NCBI GenBank assembly: GCA_046350295.1
Contig: JAXMAR010000002.1
Location: forward strand, 124,001 to 188,000
Source of the DNA: JAXMAR01 sp046350295
GTDB lineage: Bacteria; Planctomycetota; Planctomycetia; Gemmatales; Gemmataceae
DNA: 64,000 nt
Direction of reading: 5' to 3'
Numbering within the stretch: position 1 is the stretch's first letter; every line of letters starts with the position of its first letter. Both the position numbers and the translations under genes were made by a program. Of the stretch, positions 30,947 through 41,036 are shown one piece after another. A model generated the notes under the pieces. It saw nothing but the letters and a program-made list of their open reading frames with translations, ran no database searches and had not been told where the DNA came from.

Positions 30947-33900
30947 ATGCTCGATCAAGATCCGCTCTGGTACAAAGACGCGATCATTTACGAACTGCAC
31001 GTCCGCGCCTTCTGCGACTCCGCCGGCGCGGGGATGGGGGATTTTCGCGGCCTGACCCAGAAGCTCGACTATCTCCAGGATCTCGGCGTCACGACCATCT
31101 GGCTTCTGCCCTTTTACCCCTCGCCGCTCAAGGACGACGGCTACGACATCGCCGATTACACCGACATCCATCCGCACTACGGCAAGCTGCGCGATTTCAA
31201 GCAGTTCATCGACGCGGCCCACCAGCACGGGCTGCGCGTGGTCACCGAGCTGGTGATCAATCACACGTCGGACCAGCATCCGTGGTTTCAGCGTGCCCGC
31301 CGCGCCCCGCGCGGCAGCCCGGAGCGCGACTTCTACGTCTGGAGCGACACGCCGGAGAAGTACAAGGAGGCGCGCATCATCTTCAAGGACTTCGAGTCCT
31401 CCAACTGGGCTTACGACCCTATCGCCAAGGCTTACTACTGGCATCGCTTTTATTCGCATCAGCCGGACCTGAACTTCGACAGCCCGGCCGTCTGGAACGC
31501 GCTCCTGCCGGTCCTCGATTTCTGGCTCGATATGGGGGTCGACGGCATGCGCCTCGACGCCATTCCCTACCTGTTCGAGCGCGACGGCACCGGCTGCGAG
31601 AACCTGCCGGAGACGCACCTCTTTCTCAAGGCCCTGCGCCAGCACATGGACCGGCGCCACCAGGACCGCATGTTCCTGGCCGAGGCCAATCAGTGGCCCG
31701 AAGACTCCGTCGCCTACTTCGGCGCGGGGGACGAATGCCACATGGCGTTTCATTTTCCGATCATGCCGCGTCTTTTCATGTCGATCCACATGGAGGATCG
31801 CTTTCCGATCCTGGACATCCTGGCCCAGACGCCGCCCATTCCGGAGAACTGCCAGTGGGCGCTGTTCCTGCGCAACCACGACGAGCTGACGCTGGAGATG
31901 GTGACGGACGAGGAGCGCGACTACATGTACCGCGCCTACGCCGCCGACGCGCGGGCCCGCATCAACCTCGGCATCCGCCGCCGCCTCGCGCCGCTGCTGG
32001 GCAACAACCGGCGCCGCATCGAATTGATGAACGGCCTGCTCTTTTCGCTCCCGGGCTCTCCGGTCCTCTATTACGGCGACGAGATCGGCATGGGAGACAA
32101 CATCTATCTGGGCGACCGCAACGGCGTCCGCACGCCCATGCAATGGTCGGGGGACCGCAACGCCGGGTTCTCCCGCGCCAACCCGCAGAAGCTGTATCTG
32201 CCGGTCATCATCGACCCCGAGTACCACTACGAGGCGATCAACGTCGAGGCGCAGCAGAACAATCCGAACTCGCTCCTGTGGTGGATGAAGCGCTTGATCG
32301 CCTTGAGGAAACGCTACAAGGCGTTCGGTCGCGGCACGCTGGAGTTCCTCCATCCGTCCAACCGCAAGGTGCTCGCGTTCTTGCGCCGCTATCAGGAGGA
32401 ATCGATCCTGGTCGTCGCCAACCTGTCGCGCTTCGTGCAATACGTCGAGCTCGACCTCGCCGCTCTGGAGGGCTTCGTCCCGGTGGAACTGTTCGGGCAA
32501 ACGCCGTTTCCCGCCATCGGCAAGCCGGCCTATCCATTGACGTTGGGGCCGCACGCGTTCTATTGGTTCGCGCTGGGGCCGCAACGGGCGCAGGTTGCGG
32601 CCAGGCGCGAGGAGGCGGGGGACGGGTGGCTGCCGCGCGTTCCAGTCGCCGGTTCATGGGAGGACATGTTCGCGCCCTCGCGCCGGCGGCGGCTGAACGA
32701 GGTGTTCGACGAATACCTGAAGCGGAGCGACTGGGCCAAGGGGGGACCGAGTGTCATCAAGAACGCGTTCCTGCGCGAGGCGTTTCGCCTGAAATACTCG
32801 GAGGGGACCGCCTACGTTTGCCTGATCGGCGCCGAGTACGAGGACGCGCCGCCCGGCGCCTACTTGGCCCCGGTGATCTTCGCGCAGGGCGAGGCCGCCG
32901 AACGCGTGCGGCGCGAGCACCCGGACGCGCCGGTGGCCCAGGTCGAGGGGGGGACACCGGGGCTGCTGGTCGACGCCCTCACTTCCGCGGCGTTTTGCCG
33001 CGAGATCCTGCGCGCGTTCGCCGGCGCCAAGACGCTTCAGGCCGGGCAGGGGGAGGTCGCGGCCGTCACCTTCGCCCCATTCCCGACGCTACAGATCGGG
33101 GACGAGCTCCCGCTGGCGCGCGTGCAACAGGAGCAGTCGCACACGTCTCTGGTCCTCGGCGATCGGCTCGTTCTCAAGGTCTTCCGCCGGCTCGAAGAGG
33201 GGGTCCATCCGGAGGTCGAGATGGGCCGCTACCTCACCGAGCGCGCCTCGTATCCCCACAGCGCGCCGGTGCTGGGGGTCGTCGAGTACCGCCGCGACGC
33301 CGAAGCGGTGACGCTGATGGTACTGCACGGCTACGTGCCGAATCAGGGCACGGCCTGGCAATACGCGCTCGATGAGCTGAGCCGGTTCTTCGAGCGGATG
33401 CTGGCGCAAGCGGCCGGGGAGCCGCAGGAGGCGTCGCTGGCGGCGATCAAAGCGGCGGCGGAGCGGGCCGTGACGCCGTCCGTTCAGGAACAGATGGGAC
33501 ATTTCCTCGATGAGGTCGCTCTGCTCGGCCGGCGTACGGGCGAGCTGCACGAGGCGCTGGCCGCGGAGCGCGAGGACCCGGCCTTCGTGCCGGAGCCGTT
33601 CACGCAGCTTTATCAGCGCTCGGTGTACCAGTCGCTGCGCAACCTGCAGCGGCGGGCTTTCGACCGTCTGCAGGCCACCTTGGCTCGTCTGCCGGAATGG
33701 CTGCACGAGGAGACGCGTGCGCTGCTCGGTCTTTCGGACCGGCTCCTGGAACGGTTCCGCCTGCTGCTCGGCAAGAAGATGACGGGCCAGCGCATCCGCT
33801 GCCATGGCGACTACAACCTGAGCGAGGTCCTTTACACGGGCAAGGACTTCGTCACGATCGATTTCGAAGGGGACGGCGCCCGCTCGCTGAGCGACCGCCG

Positions 33901-34267
33901 CGTCAAGCGGTCGGCGCTGCGCGATGTGGCCAGCATGGTGCGCTCGTTCCACTACGCAGCCACGGGCGCGCTGATCGGCGGCGGCGCCAAGGGGCAGGCG
34001 CCGGGGGTAATCCGACGCCAGGACCAGGCGGTGCTCGAGCCGTGGGCGCGAACCTGGTACGGCTGGGTGACGGCGGCGTTCTTGCAGGCTTACCTGGGAA
34101 AAACGCAAGGGGCGGCGTTCCTGCCGCAGAGCGCGGAAGAGTTCTGGCTCCTCCTTGGGCTGTACCTGCTCGAGAAGGGCCTGATGGAACTGTATTACGA
34201 ACTGACCAACCGGCTCGATTGGGCCGTCATTCCGATCCGCGGGCTGCTGGCGCTGTTGCGGCCGTAG
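30947..34267 (+). CDS. treS: Trehalose synthase fused to maltokinase
   Basis: The 1106-aa protein has two enzymes in one chain. Residues 1 to about 550 are a GH13 trehalose synthase: DPLWYKDAIIYELHVRAF, the nucleophile Asp in GMRLDAIPYL (about 203), the acid Glu in FLAEANQWPE (about 244) and LRNHDELTLE (about 310). It interconverts trehalose and maltose. From about 650 on is a maltokinase, with HGDYNLSEVLYTGKDFVTIDFEG, the kinase catalytic loop, near residue 952 (HGDYN in place of the more usual HGDYH). It makes maltose-1-phosphate, the donor for GlgE-type glucan synthesis. TreS-Mak fusions are known in several phyla. GlgE is not in the window. Confidence 0.92.
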   Translation: MLDQDPLWYKDAIIYELHVRAFCDSAGAGMGDFRGLTQKLDYLQDLGVTTIWLLPFYPSPLKDDGYDIADYTDIHPHYGKLRDFKQFIDAAHQHGLRVVTELVINHTSDQHPWFQRARRAPRGSPERDFYVWSDTPEKYKEARIIFKDFESSNWAYDPIAKAYYWHRFYSHQPDLNFDSPAVWNALLPVLDFWLDMGVDGMRLDAIPYLFERDGTGCENLPETHLFLKALRQHMDRRHQDRMFLAEANQWPEDSVAYFGAGDECHMAFHFPIMPRLFMSIHMEDRFPILDILAQTPPIPENCQWALFLRNHDELTLEMVTDEERDYMYRAYAADARARINLGIRRRLAPLLGNNRRRIELMNGLLFSLPGSPVLYYGDEIGMGDNIYLGDRNGVRTPMQWSGDRNAGFSRANPQKLYLPVIIDPEYHYEAINVEAQQNNPNSLLWWMKRLIALRKRYKAFGRGTLEFLHPSNRKVLAFLRRYQEESILVVANLSRFVQYVELDLAALEGFVPVELFGQTPFPAIGKPAYPLTLGPHAFYWFALGPQRAQVAARREEAGDGWLPRVPVAGSWEDMFAPSRRRRLNEVFDEYLKRSDWAKGGPSVIKNAFLREAFRLKYSEGTAYVCLIGAEYEDAPPGAYLAPVIFAQGEAAERVRREHPDAPVAQVEGGTPGLLVDALTSAAFCREILRAFAGAKTLQAGQGEVAAVTFAPFPTLQIGDELPLARVQQEQSHTSLVLGDRLVLKVFRRLEEGVHPEVEMGRYLTERASYPHSAPVLGVVEYRRDAEAVTLMVLHGYVPNQGTAWQYALDELSRFFERMLAQAAGEPQEASLAAIKAAAERAVTPSVQEQMGHFLDEVALLGRRTGELHEALAAEREDPAFVPEPFTQLYQRSVYQSLRNLQRRAFDRLQATLARLPEWLHEETRALLGLSDRLLERFRLLLGKKMTGQRIRCHGDYNLSEVLYTGKDFVTIDFEGDGARSLSDRRVKRSALRDVASMVRSFHYAATGALIGGGAKGQAPGVIRRQDQAVLEPWARTWYGWVTAAFLQAYLGKTQGAAFLPQSAEEFWLLLGLYLLEKGLMELYYELTNRLDWAVIPIRGLLALLRP

Positions 34268-34268
34268 C

Positions 34269-34348
34269 ATGGTGCGTCAGCGCCATGGTGCGTCAGCGCC
34301 ATGGTGCGTCAGCGCCATGGTGCGTCAGCGCCATGGTGCGTCAGCGCC
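34269..34348. repeat. Five perfect tandem copies of a 16-bp unit
   Basis: The unit ATGGTGCGTCAGCGCC is repeated exactly five times, beginning 2 nt after the treS stop. Each unit can fold into a 5-bp stem (GGTGC/GCGCC) with a GTCA loop. As 16 is not a multiple of 3, the array is not coding. Confidence 0.9.
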
Positions 34349-34443
34349 TGCCGGGGACGCTGCTGGGCTCGAAGAGCGTGGCGGCGCCGGCGCGGCGAGC
34401 GTTGGCTACGAGAGGCCCCAACTGCCGGTTTACGCTGAAAGTC

Positions 34444-34663
34444 ATGAGCACGCAACTCTGGCCCATGCGCGTCGAGCAGTACCAAGAGATGATCCGTGAC
34501 GGCATCTTGACCGATGACGATCCGATCGAGCTGCTCGAGGGCATCCTGGTTCAAAAGACGCCGAAGAACCCACCCAAGCGCTTGACCAACCACCGCCTTG
34601 CAGCTTGAGGGCAAAGCGGTGGCGATGCCGGTTCGCGAGTTTCTCGTAACAGCGTCGGGTTGA
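34444..34663 (+). pseudogene. Uma2-family (DUF820) nuclease remnant with internal deletion
   Basis: The N-terminal 50 residues (LWPMRVEQYQEMIRDGILTDDDPIELLEGILVQK) match the opening of Uma2 PD-(D/E)XK proteins. They are followed directly, after a shift, by LQLEGKAVAMPVREFL, which resembles the family's C-terminal end. The central ~120 residues with the nuclease active site are missing. It therefore looks like an internally deleted copy, just after the tandem repeat. Confidence 0.65.
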
Positions 34664-34726
34664 GTGATTGATCCGGTTTGGATCAACGGCGCCCGCGCCC
34701 GAAGGCCTCGCTCGCAGCTGGTGGTC

Positions 34727-35008
34727 TCAATACACTTCGTCGTGCGTTCCGACCGTGAGCAACAGGATCGCCTCCGCGCCCTCGTGCTGGATGATGTCAA
34801 ACACGATCCGTAGGTCATAACCCGCGCTGCATGCCCACGATCCGGCCATGTCACCCGTAAGCTTGTGTGTCTTCAAAGAGGAATGAAAGGCGTCGTCCGC
34901 GAGCGTGTCGAGCGCTGCTTGGACACCTAATGCCGCAAGGGCGTTTTTCTTTGTCAGGCGCCGGGCCGCGCGGATGAACGCGGTGGATGGCAGGAGCGTG
35001 CGCCTCAT
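34727..35008 (-). CDS. RelE/YafQ-type mRNA interferase toxin
   Basis: The 93-aa product starts at ATG 35008, overlapping the antitoxin stop by 4 nt. It has the RelE-superfamily small alpha/beta plan: a Lys/Arg-rich helical start, LKTHKLTGDMAGSWACSAGYDLRIVFDI and a closing LLTVGTHDEVY. These last blocks are typical of YafQ-like toxins, where His residues act in mRNA cleavage at the ribosome. Its gene follows the antitoxin, as usual. Confidence 0.82.
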   Translation of the reverse strand: MRRTLLPSTAFIRAARRLTKKNALAALGVQAALDTLADDAFHSSLKTHKLTGDMAGSWACSAGYDLRIVFDIIQHEGAEAILLLTVGTHDEVY

Positions 35009-35220
35009 TTCGAGATCTCATCCATGATCTGTTGTGGACTCGCGGGAGAACAACGACCGGACGAATGTTCCAGGCGAGCTTCCTGAATGTCGGCAACAAG
35101 GCGCTTTCGTGCCGCCGCCGCCAGACGCCGCTGCAAAACGGCAATCAGTTCCTCTTGCTCGTCAGCAGACAGATGGTCTGCGGCTTCCAGGACATCGGCG
35201 AACGGTGTGACAGGAGTCAT
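35005..35220 (-). CDS. Antitoxin partner of the RelE-type toxin
   Basis: ATG 35220 is preceded by GAGGA and gives a 71-aa acidic-basic protein (MTPVTPFADVLEAADHLSADEQEELI, then Arg-rich AVLQRRLAAAARKRLVADIQEAR). No DNA-binding fold is obvious; the helical and charged pattern fits an antitoxin that wraps the toxin. The next gene begins inside its stop codon, so expression is coupled. Confidence 0.72.
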   Translation of the reverse strand: MTPVTPFADVLEAADHLSADEQEELIAVLQRRLAAAARKRLVADIQEARLEHSSGRCSPASPQQIMDEISK

Positions 35221-35259
35221 TGGGTCAATCCTCTTTCGCTGCTCATGGCATTGTACCAT

Positions 35260-36753
35260 TCACTTCGTCCACCCCGCGCTCTCATCCTTCAACTCGCGCC
35301 GTAGCCGCTCCAGCTCCGCTTTCAACTCGCGGACCACCGGCTGGTACTCCGCCTCGGCGTACACGTTCCGCATCATCTTCGGGTCCTTCTTGCGGTCGAA
35401 CAGCTCCCATTCGGGCGTGACGTCCTTCTCGCGGGCGCCTTTCATGCCGAGGGCTTTGACGTAGTAGTAGACCAGCGTGTAGCGGTCGGTACGGACGCCG
35501 TAGTGGGCGGGGATGTTGTGGTCGCCGTCGAGGTTCATCCAGTAGCGATAGTACATCGATTTGCGCCAGTCGGGGGGCGTCTTGCCTTCGAGGATCGAGG
35601 CGTAGCTCTTGCCGTCGAACGCCTCCTTGGTCTTGATGCCGGCCAGATCCAGGAGGGTCGGGGCGTGGTCGATGTTGAGGACCATGTCCTCGCAGACGCT
35701 GCCGGGACGCGTCTTGCCGGGGGCGGCGACGATGAGCGGCGTGGTCAGGCATTCCTCGTAGATGAGGCGCTTGTCGAACCAGCCGTGCTCGCCGAGGAAG
35801 AAGCCCTGGTCGGAGGTGTAGATGATGATGGTGTTGTCGAGCAACCCTTCGCGCTCGAGGAAGTCGAGGAGGCGGCCGACGTTCTCGTCGACGGCGGCGA
35901 CGCAGGCCAGGTAGCGTTTCATGTAGACCTGGTAGGCCCAGCGGCGCAGGTCTTCGGTGCTGAGGTCCTTGGGAATGGCGATGCCGCCGACGTCGTTCTT
36001 GTTGAAGTCCTGGCCGACGCGGGCCCGGCATTCGGCGATGACCTTGGCCCGGTCCTTGTAGTCGTCGAGCAGGTTGTCCGGCTCGGGGATCTTCTCGTCC
36101 TTGAAGAGGTCCTTGAAGCGCGGCGCCGGGTCCCACGGGCGGTGGGGGGCCTTGAAGTGACAAAAGGCGAGGAAGGGTTTGGTCTTGTCGCGCGTCTTGA
36201 GCCAGTCGAGGCAGAAATCCGTGACGACGTCGGTCGAGTAGCCCTTGTGGATCTGGCCGCGCATCTTGCCTTTGCCTTTCTTGTCGTCCTTGGTGTAGAG
36301 GATGGGGTCGTAGTAGCGGCCCTGGCCGGGGAAAATGATCCAGTGGTCGAAGCCGGCGGGGTCGGTGTGGAGGTGCCACTTGCCGAAGAGGGCCGTCAGG
36401 TAGCCGGCGTCGTGGAAGAGGTGGGCGAGGTGGCGCCGCATCGGGTCGATGGGATCGGCGAGGGTGTAGACGCCGTTCTTGTGGCTGTAGAGGCCGGTGA
36501 GGATGGCGGCGCGGCTGGGCGTGCAGATGGAGTTGGTGACAAGCGCGTTCTTGAAGAGCATGCCGCGCTTGGCGAGACGGTCGAGGTTCGGCGTCTTGGC
36601 GTACTTGCCGAGCCAGGATTTGTAGGCGCCGAGGGCCTGCTGGGTGTGGTCGTCGGCCATGATGAACAGGATGTTGGGGCGTTTGTCCTGGGCGAAGAGA
36701 GGGGCGGGGAGGCAAGTGGCGGCGAGGAGGGGGAGGAGGAGACGGCGTGTCAT
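35260..36753 (-). CDS. Secreted sulfatase (formylglycine type)
   Basis: The 497-aa enzyme starts at ATG 36753 with a clear signal peptide ending in LFAQ. NILFIMADDHTQQALG gives the metal-binding Asp pair. CTPSRAAILTG is the Cys-type sulfatase signature, where Cys is converted to formylglycine. YLTALFGKWHLH carries the Lys and His contacts, and IIYTSDQGFFLGEHGWFDKR the C-terminal metal ligands. It would remove sulfate from an exported carbohydrate or polymer. Sulfatases are strongly expanded in Planctomycetes. No sulfatase-maturing enzyme is nearby. Confidence 0.92.
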   Translation of the reverse strand: MTRRLLLPLLAATCLPAPLFAQDKRPNILFIMADDHTQQALGAYKSWLGKYAKTPNLDRLAKRGMLFKNALVTNSICTPSRAAILTGLYSHKNGVYTLADPIDPMRRHLAHLFHDAGYLTALFGKWHLHTDPAGFDHWIIFPGQGRYYDPILYTKDDKKGKGKMRGQIHKGYSTDVVTDFCLDWLKTRDKTKPFLAFCHFKAPHRPWDPAPRFKDLFKDEKIPEPDNLLDDYKDRAKVIAECRARVGQDFNKNDVGGIAIPKDLSTEDLRRWAYQVYMKRYLACVAAVDENVGRLLDFLEREGLLDNTIIIYTSDQGFFLGEHGWFDKRLIYEECLTTPLIVAAPGKTRPGSVCEDMVLNIDHAPTLLDLAGIKTKEAFDGKSYASILEGKTPPDWRKSMYYRYWMNLDGDHNIPAHYGVRTDRYTLVYYYVKALGMKGAREKDVTPEWELFDRKKDPKMMRNVYAEAEYQPVVRELKAELERLRRELKDESAGWTK

Positions 36754-36920
36754 GGGGGACGCCTCGGTGTTGGGAGTAAGTGTTGGAAGCAATCACAAGG
36801 CGCGGCGGGACGAACGTCAAGCGAAATCCGAGACGACTTCGGCGGCAAGAGCGGCGAAAGGAATCAAGTGGGGCATGGCGATGGTGTATGCTCAAATGGC
36901 CCGAGACGGGAACGCGTTAT

Positions 36921-37229
36921 TCAGTTGCGCTCCGACGCGAGCAGCCTCGCCAGTGTCGCCTGAATCTCCTCGAGCGGAACGACACCGGGGGGCGCGGCGT
37001 GGACGGGGGCGAAGACGCCGATGTCGGGCGCGGGGTCTGTGGTCTTCGTGATGCGCACGCCGCCGCCGCACTTGAAGCTCGTGACATGATGCGCGGGGAT
37101 GACAAGCGTCATGACCGGCGTCTCTTCGTCCGGCTTGACCATCGTGGTCCGCACACCCTTGATGTGCAACCAGGTCACCTTCCCATTTTCCCAGGGAAGT
37201 GTGCGCACGGAAGCCGCGCCCGCAACCAC
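36921..37229 (-). CDS. Hypothetical protein (start uncertain)
   Basis: A GTG at 37229 opens a 102-aa reading (VAGAASVRTLPWENGKV to LEEIQATLARLLASERN) that looks like a soluble protein. An ATG at 37380 with GAGGG upstream starts a plausible N-terminus (MKHKFLFWNGGRPFNSPNAM) in another frame, so the real gene may begin there with one frameshift. No family is recognised. A single Cys and a basic VTSFKCGGGVRITK segment are the only marks. Confidence 0.4.
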   Translation of the reverse strand: MVAGAASVRTLPWENGKVTWLHIKGVRTTMVKPDEETPVMTLVIPAHHVTSFKCGGGVRITKTTDPAPDIGVFAPVHAAPPGVVPLEEIQATLARLLASERN

Positions 37230-37607
37230 CTCGAAGCGCGTATGGCCCAGAAGAACTCGAGATGACAGACCTGGCCAGAGGCGCGGCGACGGGCAAAGGA
37301 GGGCTCGCTTCCGCGAAGGCCATGGCGTTCGGTGAGTTGAAGGGGCGCCCGCCGTTCCAGAAGAGAAACTTGTGCTTCATGGATCGCCCTCGCGGTAATA
37401 GTGGCGTCGAACCCAGGGGCGGCCGCTACGATCTTGACCCGCCGTCCTGAGTGGTTGCAAGGCAAGAATCCACCGCGTTAGGCATGGCAACGGACCGCCT
37501 TTGCGGCTCAAGGCGTTCGCCCGATGCCGAGGGCGAGAAATGGCCGGCAAGAGCGGCCACTTCTGCGAGGCAGTTCTCGTTTCGCGTGGTTCGCGCCACT
37601 TTCTTTT

Positions 37608-38064
37608 GGCTCATCCGGGAAACGCGCGTTTTGGATTCCGGGTGGAGTCATTTGCCGGTATCCTGTTACGGGTTCCTCTTCTCTGTTCGCGTGAGCAGCA
37701 AGGCATGCCGGCCATCGACTTTCGCAAAGTTCGAGAGGCGGTTTCCATGGCGGATGTCCTTGGGCTACTCGGTTTTGAGGCTGCCCGATCCGCCGGAAGC
37801 CAGGTTCGGGGACCGTGCCCCCTGCATGGCGAAGAAGGCGGCAACCGCGTGTTTTCCGCTGCTGCTTCAAGTGCGGAGCCGCCGGAAACCAGCTCGACCT
37901 TTGGGCGAAAGCGACCAAGAAGTCGTTCCATGAAGCCGCCCTTGAATTGTGCGCTCGTCTGCATCGAGAGGTTCCCTGGCTGCACAAGCGAACAGAGAAG
38001 AGGAACCCGTAACGGGACAGCACGAGGCGATCGACGAAAACAACACGCGAAAACCGGATGAGCC
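37608..38064. mobile_element. CHC2 mini-element bounded by inverted repeats
   Basis: Two perfect 26-bp arms, 37665-37690 and 37988-38013, are exact reverse complements; the left reads GTTACGGGTTCCTC at its outer end. Outside them an 11-bp pair GGCTCATCCGG (37608-37618) and CCGGATGAGCC (38054-38064) is also exact. The arms enclose a CHC2 zinc-finger gene, and the stop codon of that gene falls in the right arm. The structure resembles a non-autonomous mobile element or a hairpin-forming cassette. No transposase is present, and no target-site duplication was identified. Confidence 0.6.
37705..38012 (+). CDS. CHC2 zinc-finger (DNA primase-type) small protein, one frameshift
   Basis: ATG 37705 gives MPAIDFRKVREAVSMADVLGLLGFEAARS, the helical start that precedes CHC2 fingers, and then GPCPLHGEEGG with the first Cys and the His ligand. 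One base is then out of phase; in the next frame CFKCGAAGNQLDLWAKATKKSFHEAALELC supplies the Cys pair and the closing helix. The product is about 102 aa, a finger only, with no primase catalytic domain. It probably binds single-stranded or replicating DNA. It lies inside the inverted-repeat element. Confidence 0.7.
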
Positions 38065-38129
38065 TTCCTTTTGTTACAGTACGATTTCCTCACATTGCGC
38101 CTGCCGCTTGCGGTGGGGGCGAAGAGATC

Positions 38130-38824
38130 GCGAGGCCGAGGGCAAGCTGCGGCCGAAGTACTATGCGCGGGTCGAGCTGCGCGTATATGTGTCGGATGAA
38201 ACCGATCCTGGGAAAGGGACCATGATTCCGGATGTTCGCCTGAGCGACACCGGCCGCGCCAACGGGCCTCTGCCTGTAGCAGCGACGGCGGCCGTGGCGG
38301 AGCCGATCGAACTGATCACCTTGATCGACGAGGAAGTGGAGGAGGCGTTTCTCGAGATTCGCGAGGCGGTGTCTCACGACGTCGTCACTGTGATCGAACT
38401 GCTGAGCCCGACCAACAAGACGTCCGGGGCGCGTGGGCGGCATAGTTTCCTCGCCAAGCGGCACGACATCCTTCGTTCCCCAGCCGCCTGAGTCGAAATC
38501 GACCTGCTGCGCGACGGACTGACCACGGTCCCGCGCGAACAACTCGACGGCTGCGATTATCTGGTGCACGTCTCCAAACCCGCCGACCGGCCGCGCGGGA
38601 AGGTGTGGCGGATCCTGTTGGAGCAGAGGCTGCCGACGATTCCGATTCCGCTGCGTGCTCCGGACCCGGACCAGCCGCTCGAGCTGCAAGCGATCCTGGA
38701 GCGGTCTTACGAGCGCGGGGCGTACGATCTTTCGATCGACTACCGAAGCGAGCCTGTACCGCCGCTGGAGGGGGAGAAGCGGGGCTGGGCGGATGGAGTG
38801 CTGCGCGCGATGGGGGCGCGTTGA
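38130..38824 (+). pseudogene. DUF4058 protein remnant, 5'-truncated with in-frame TGA
   Basis: From about 38130 the frame reads LRPKYYARVELRVYVSDETDPG, IPDVRLSDTGR, HDVVTVIELLSPTNKTSG and LAKRHDIL, all DUF4058-like. A TGA at 38489-38491 interrupts it exactly where a Trp is expected (before VEIDLLRDGL), and the same frame then continues to YDLSIDYRSEPVPPL and the stop at 38824. The usual N-terminus (about 40-50 residues) is missing. The gene starts 66 nt after the inverted-repeat element, whose insertion may have removed it. Confidence 0.7.
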
Positions 38825-38910
38825 GGAGGGTCTAGTTCCGGCCTCGCGGGGCGCGGATCAGGCGATTCGCCATTTTCCATGTCAGTTGGGAGGCGGGGGG
38901 CAGGGGCGGA

Positions 38911-39166
38911 TTGGCCAGTAGGGTGGTCTCGGTCGACGCAAACGGAAGGAGCGTTTGCCTTTGCTTTCCTGTCACGTACTGGCCAACTGTTTTTGAGTTG
39001 GCCAGGACGGCGGGCACTTCCTCTTGGTCCTTTTCCCGCTTTTTTGCTAAAGTAAGAGTTTCCCCAACTTTCCAGTCCAGGCCGTGTCCGCCGGGCGGTT
39101 CGGGGAAGCAACGTCTAACCCACCACGCCGCCAGCGCAGTCTCACGGCGTGAAGGAAACGCACTGA
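38911..39166 (+). promoter_or_regulatory. Leader region of rpsA with nested hairpins and weak promoter
   Basis: The upstream region holds TTGGCCAGTA (38911-38920) and TACTGGCCAA (38977-38986), a small GCAAACG/CGTTTGC hairpin between them, and a second CTGGCCAAC/GTTGGCCAG pair (38979-38987, 38997-39005), so alternative folds are possible. TTGGTC (39024-39029) with CTAAAG 17 nt later is a weak promoter candidate. Such structure could support feedback control by S1. The rest of the 342-nt gap holds no gene. Confidence 0.35.
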
Positions 39167-40927
<1,761 letters not shown>

Positions 40928-40946
40928 TCATTGTCTTCGTTTCGTC

Positions 40947-40961
40947 GCGGTTCGCAGAACC
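40947..40961. repeat. Dispersed palindrome CGGTTCGCAGAACCG, copy 3
   Basis: Exact copy of the element at 14285, again followed by GGGGCGG, between the rpsA stop and its terminator. Confidence 0.75.
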
Positions 40962-40983
40962 GGGGCGGACGTCGCGATAAAAC

Positions 40984-41025
40984 AAGGTGGTGAGCGTCTC
41001 GCACGCTCGCCACCTTTTCTTTTTG
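40984..41025 (+). terminator. Rho-independent terminator of rpsA
   Basis: AAGGTGGTGAGCG (40984-40996) pairs with CGCTCGCCACCTT (41004-41016) over 13 bp with one G-U pair, loop TCTCGCA, followed directly by TTTCTTTTT. Confidence 0.9.
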
Positions 41026-41036
41026 ATGTCTACCGT

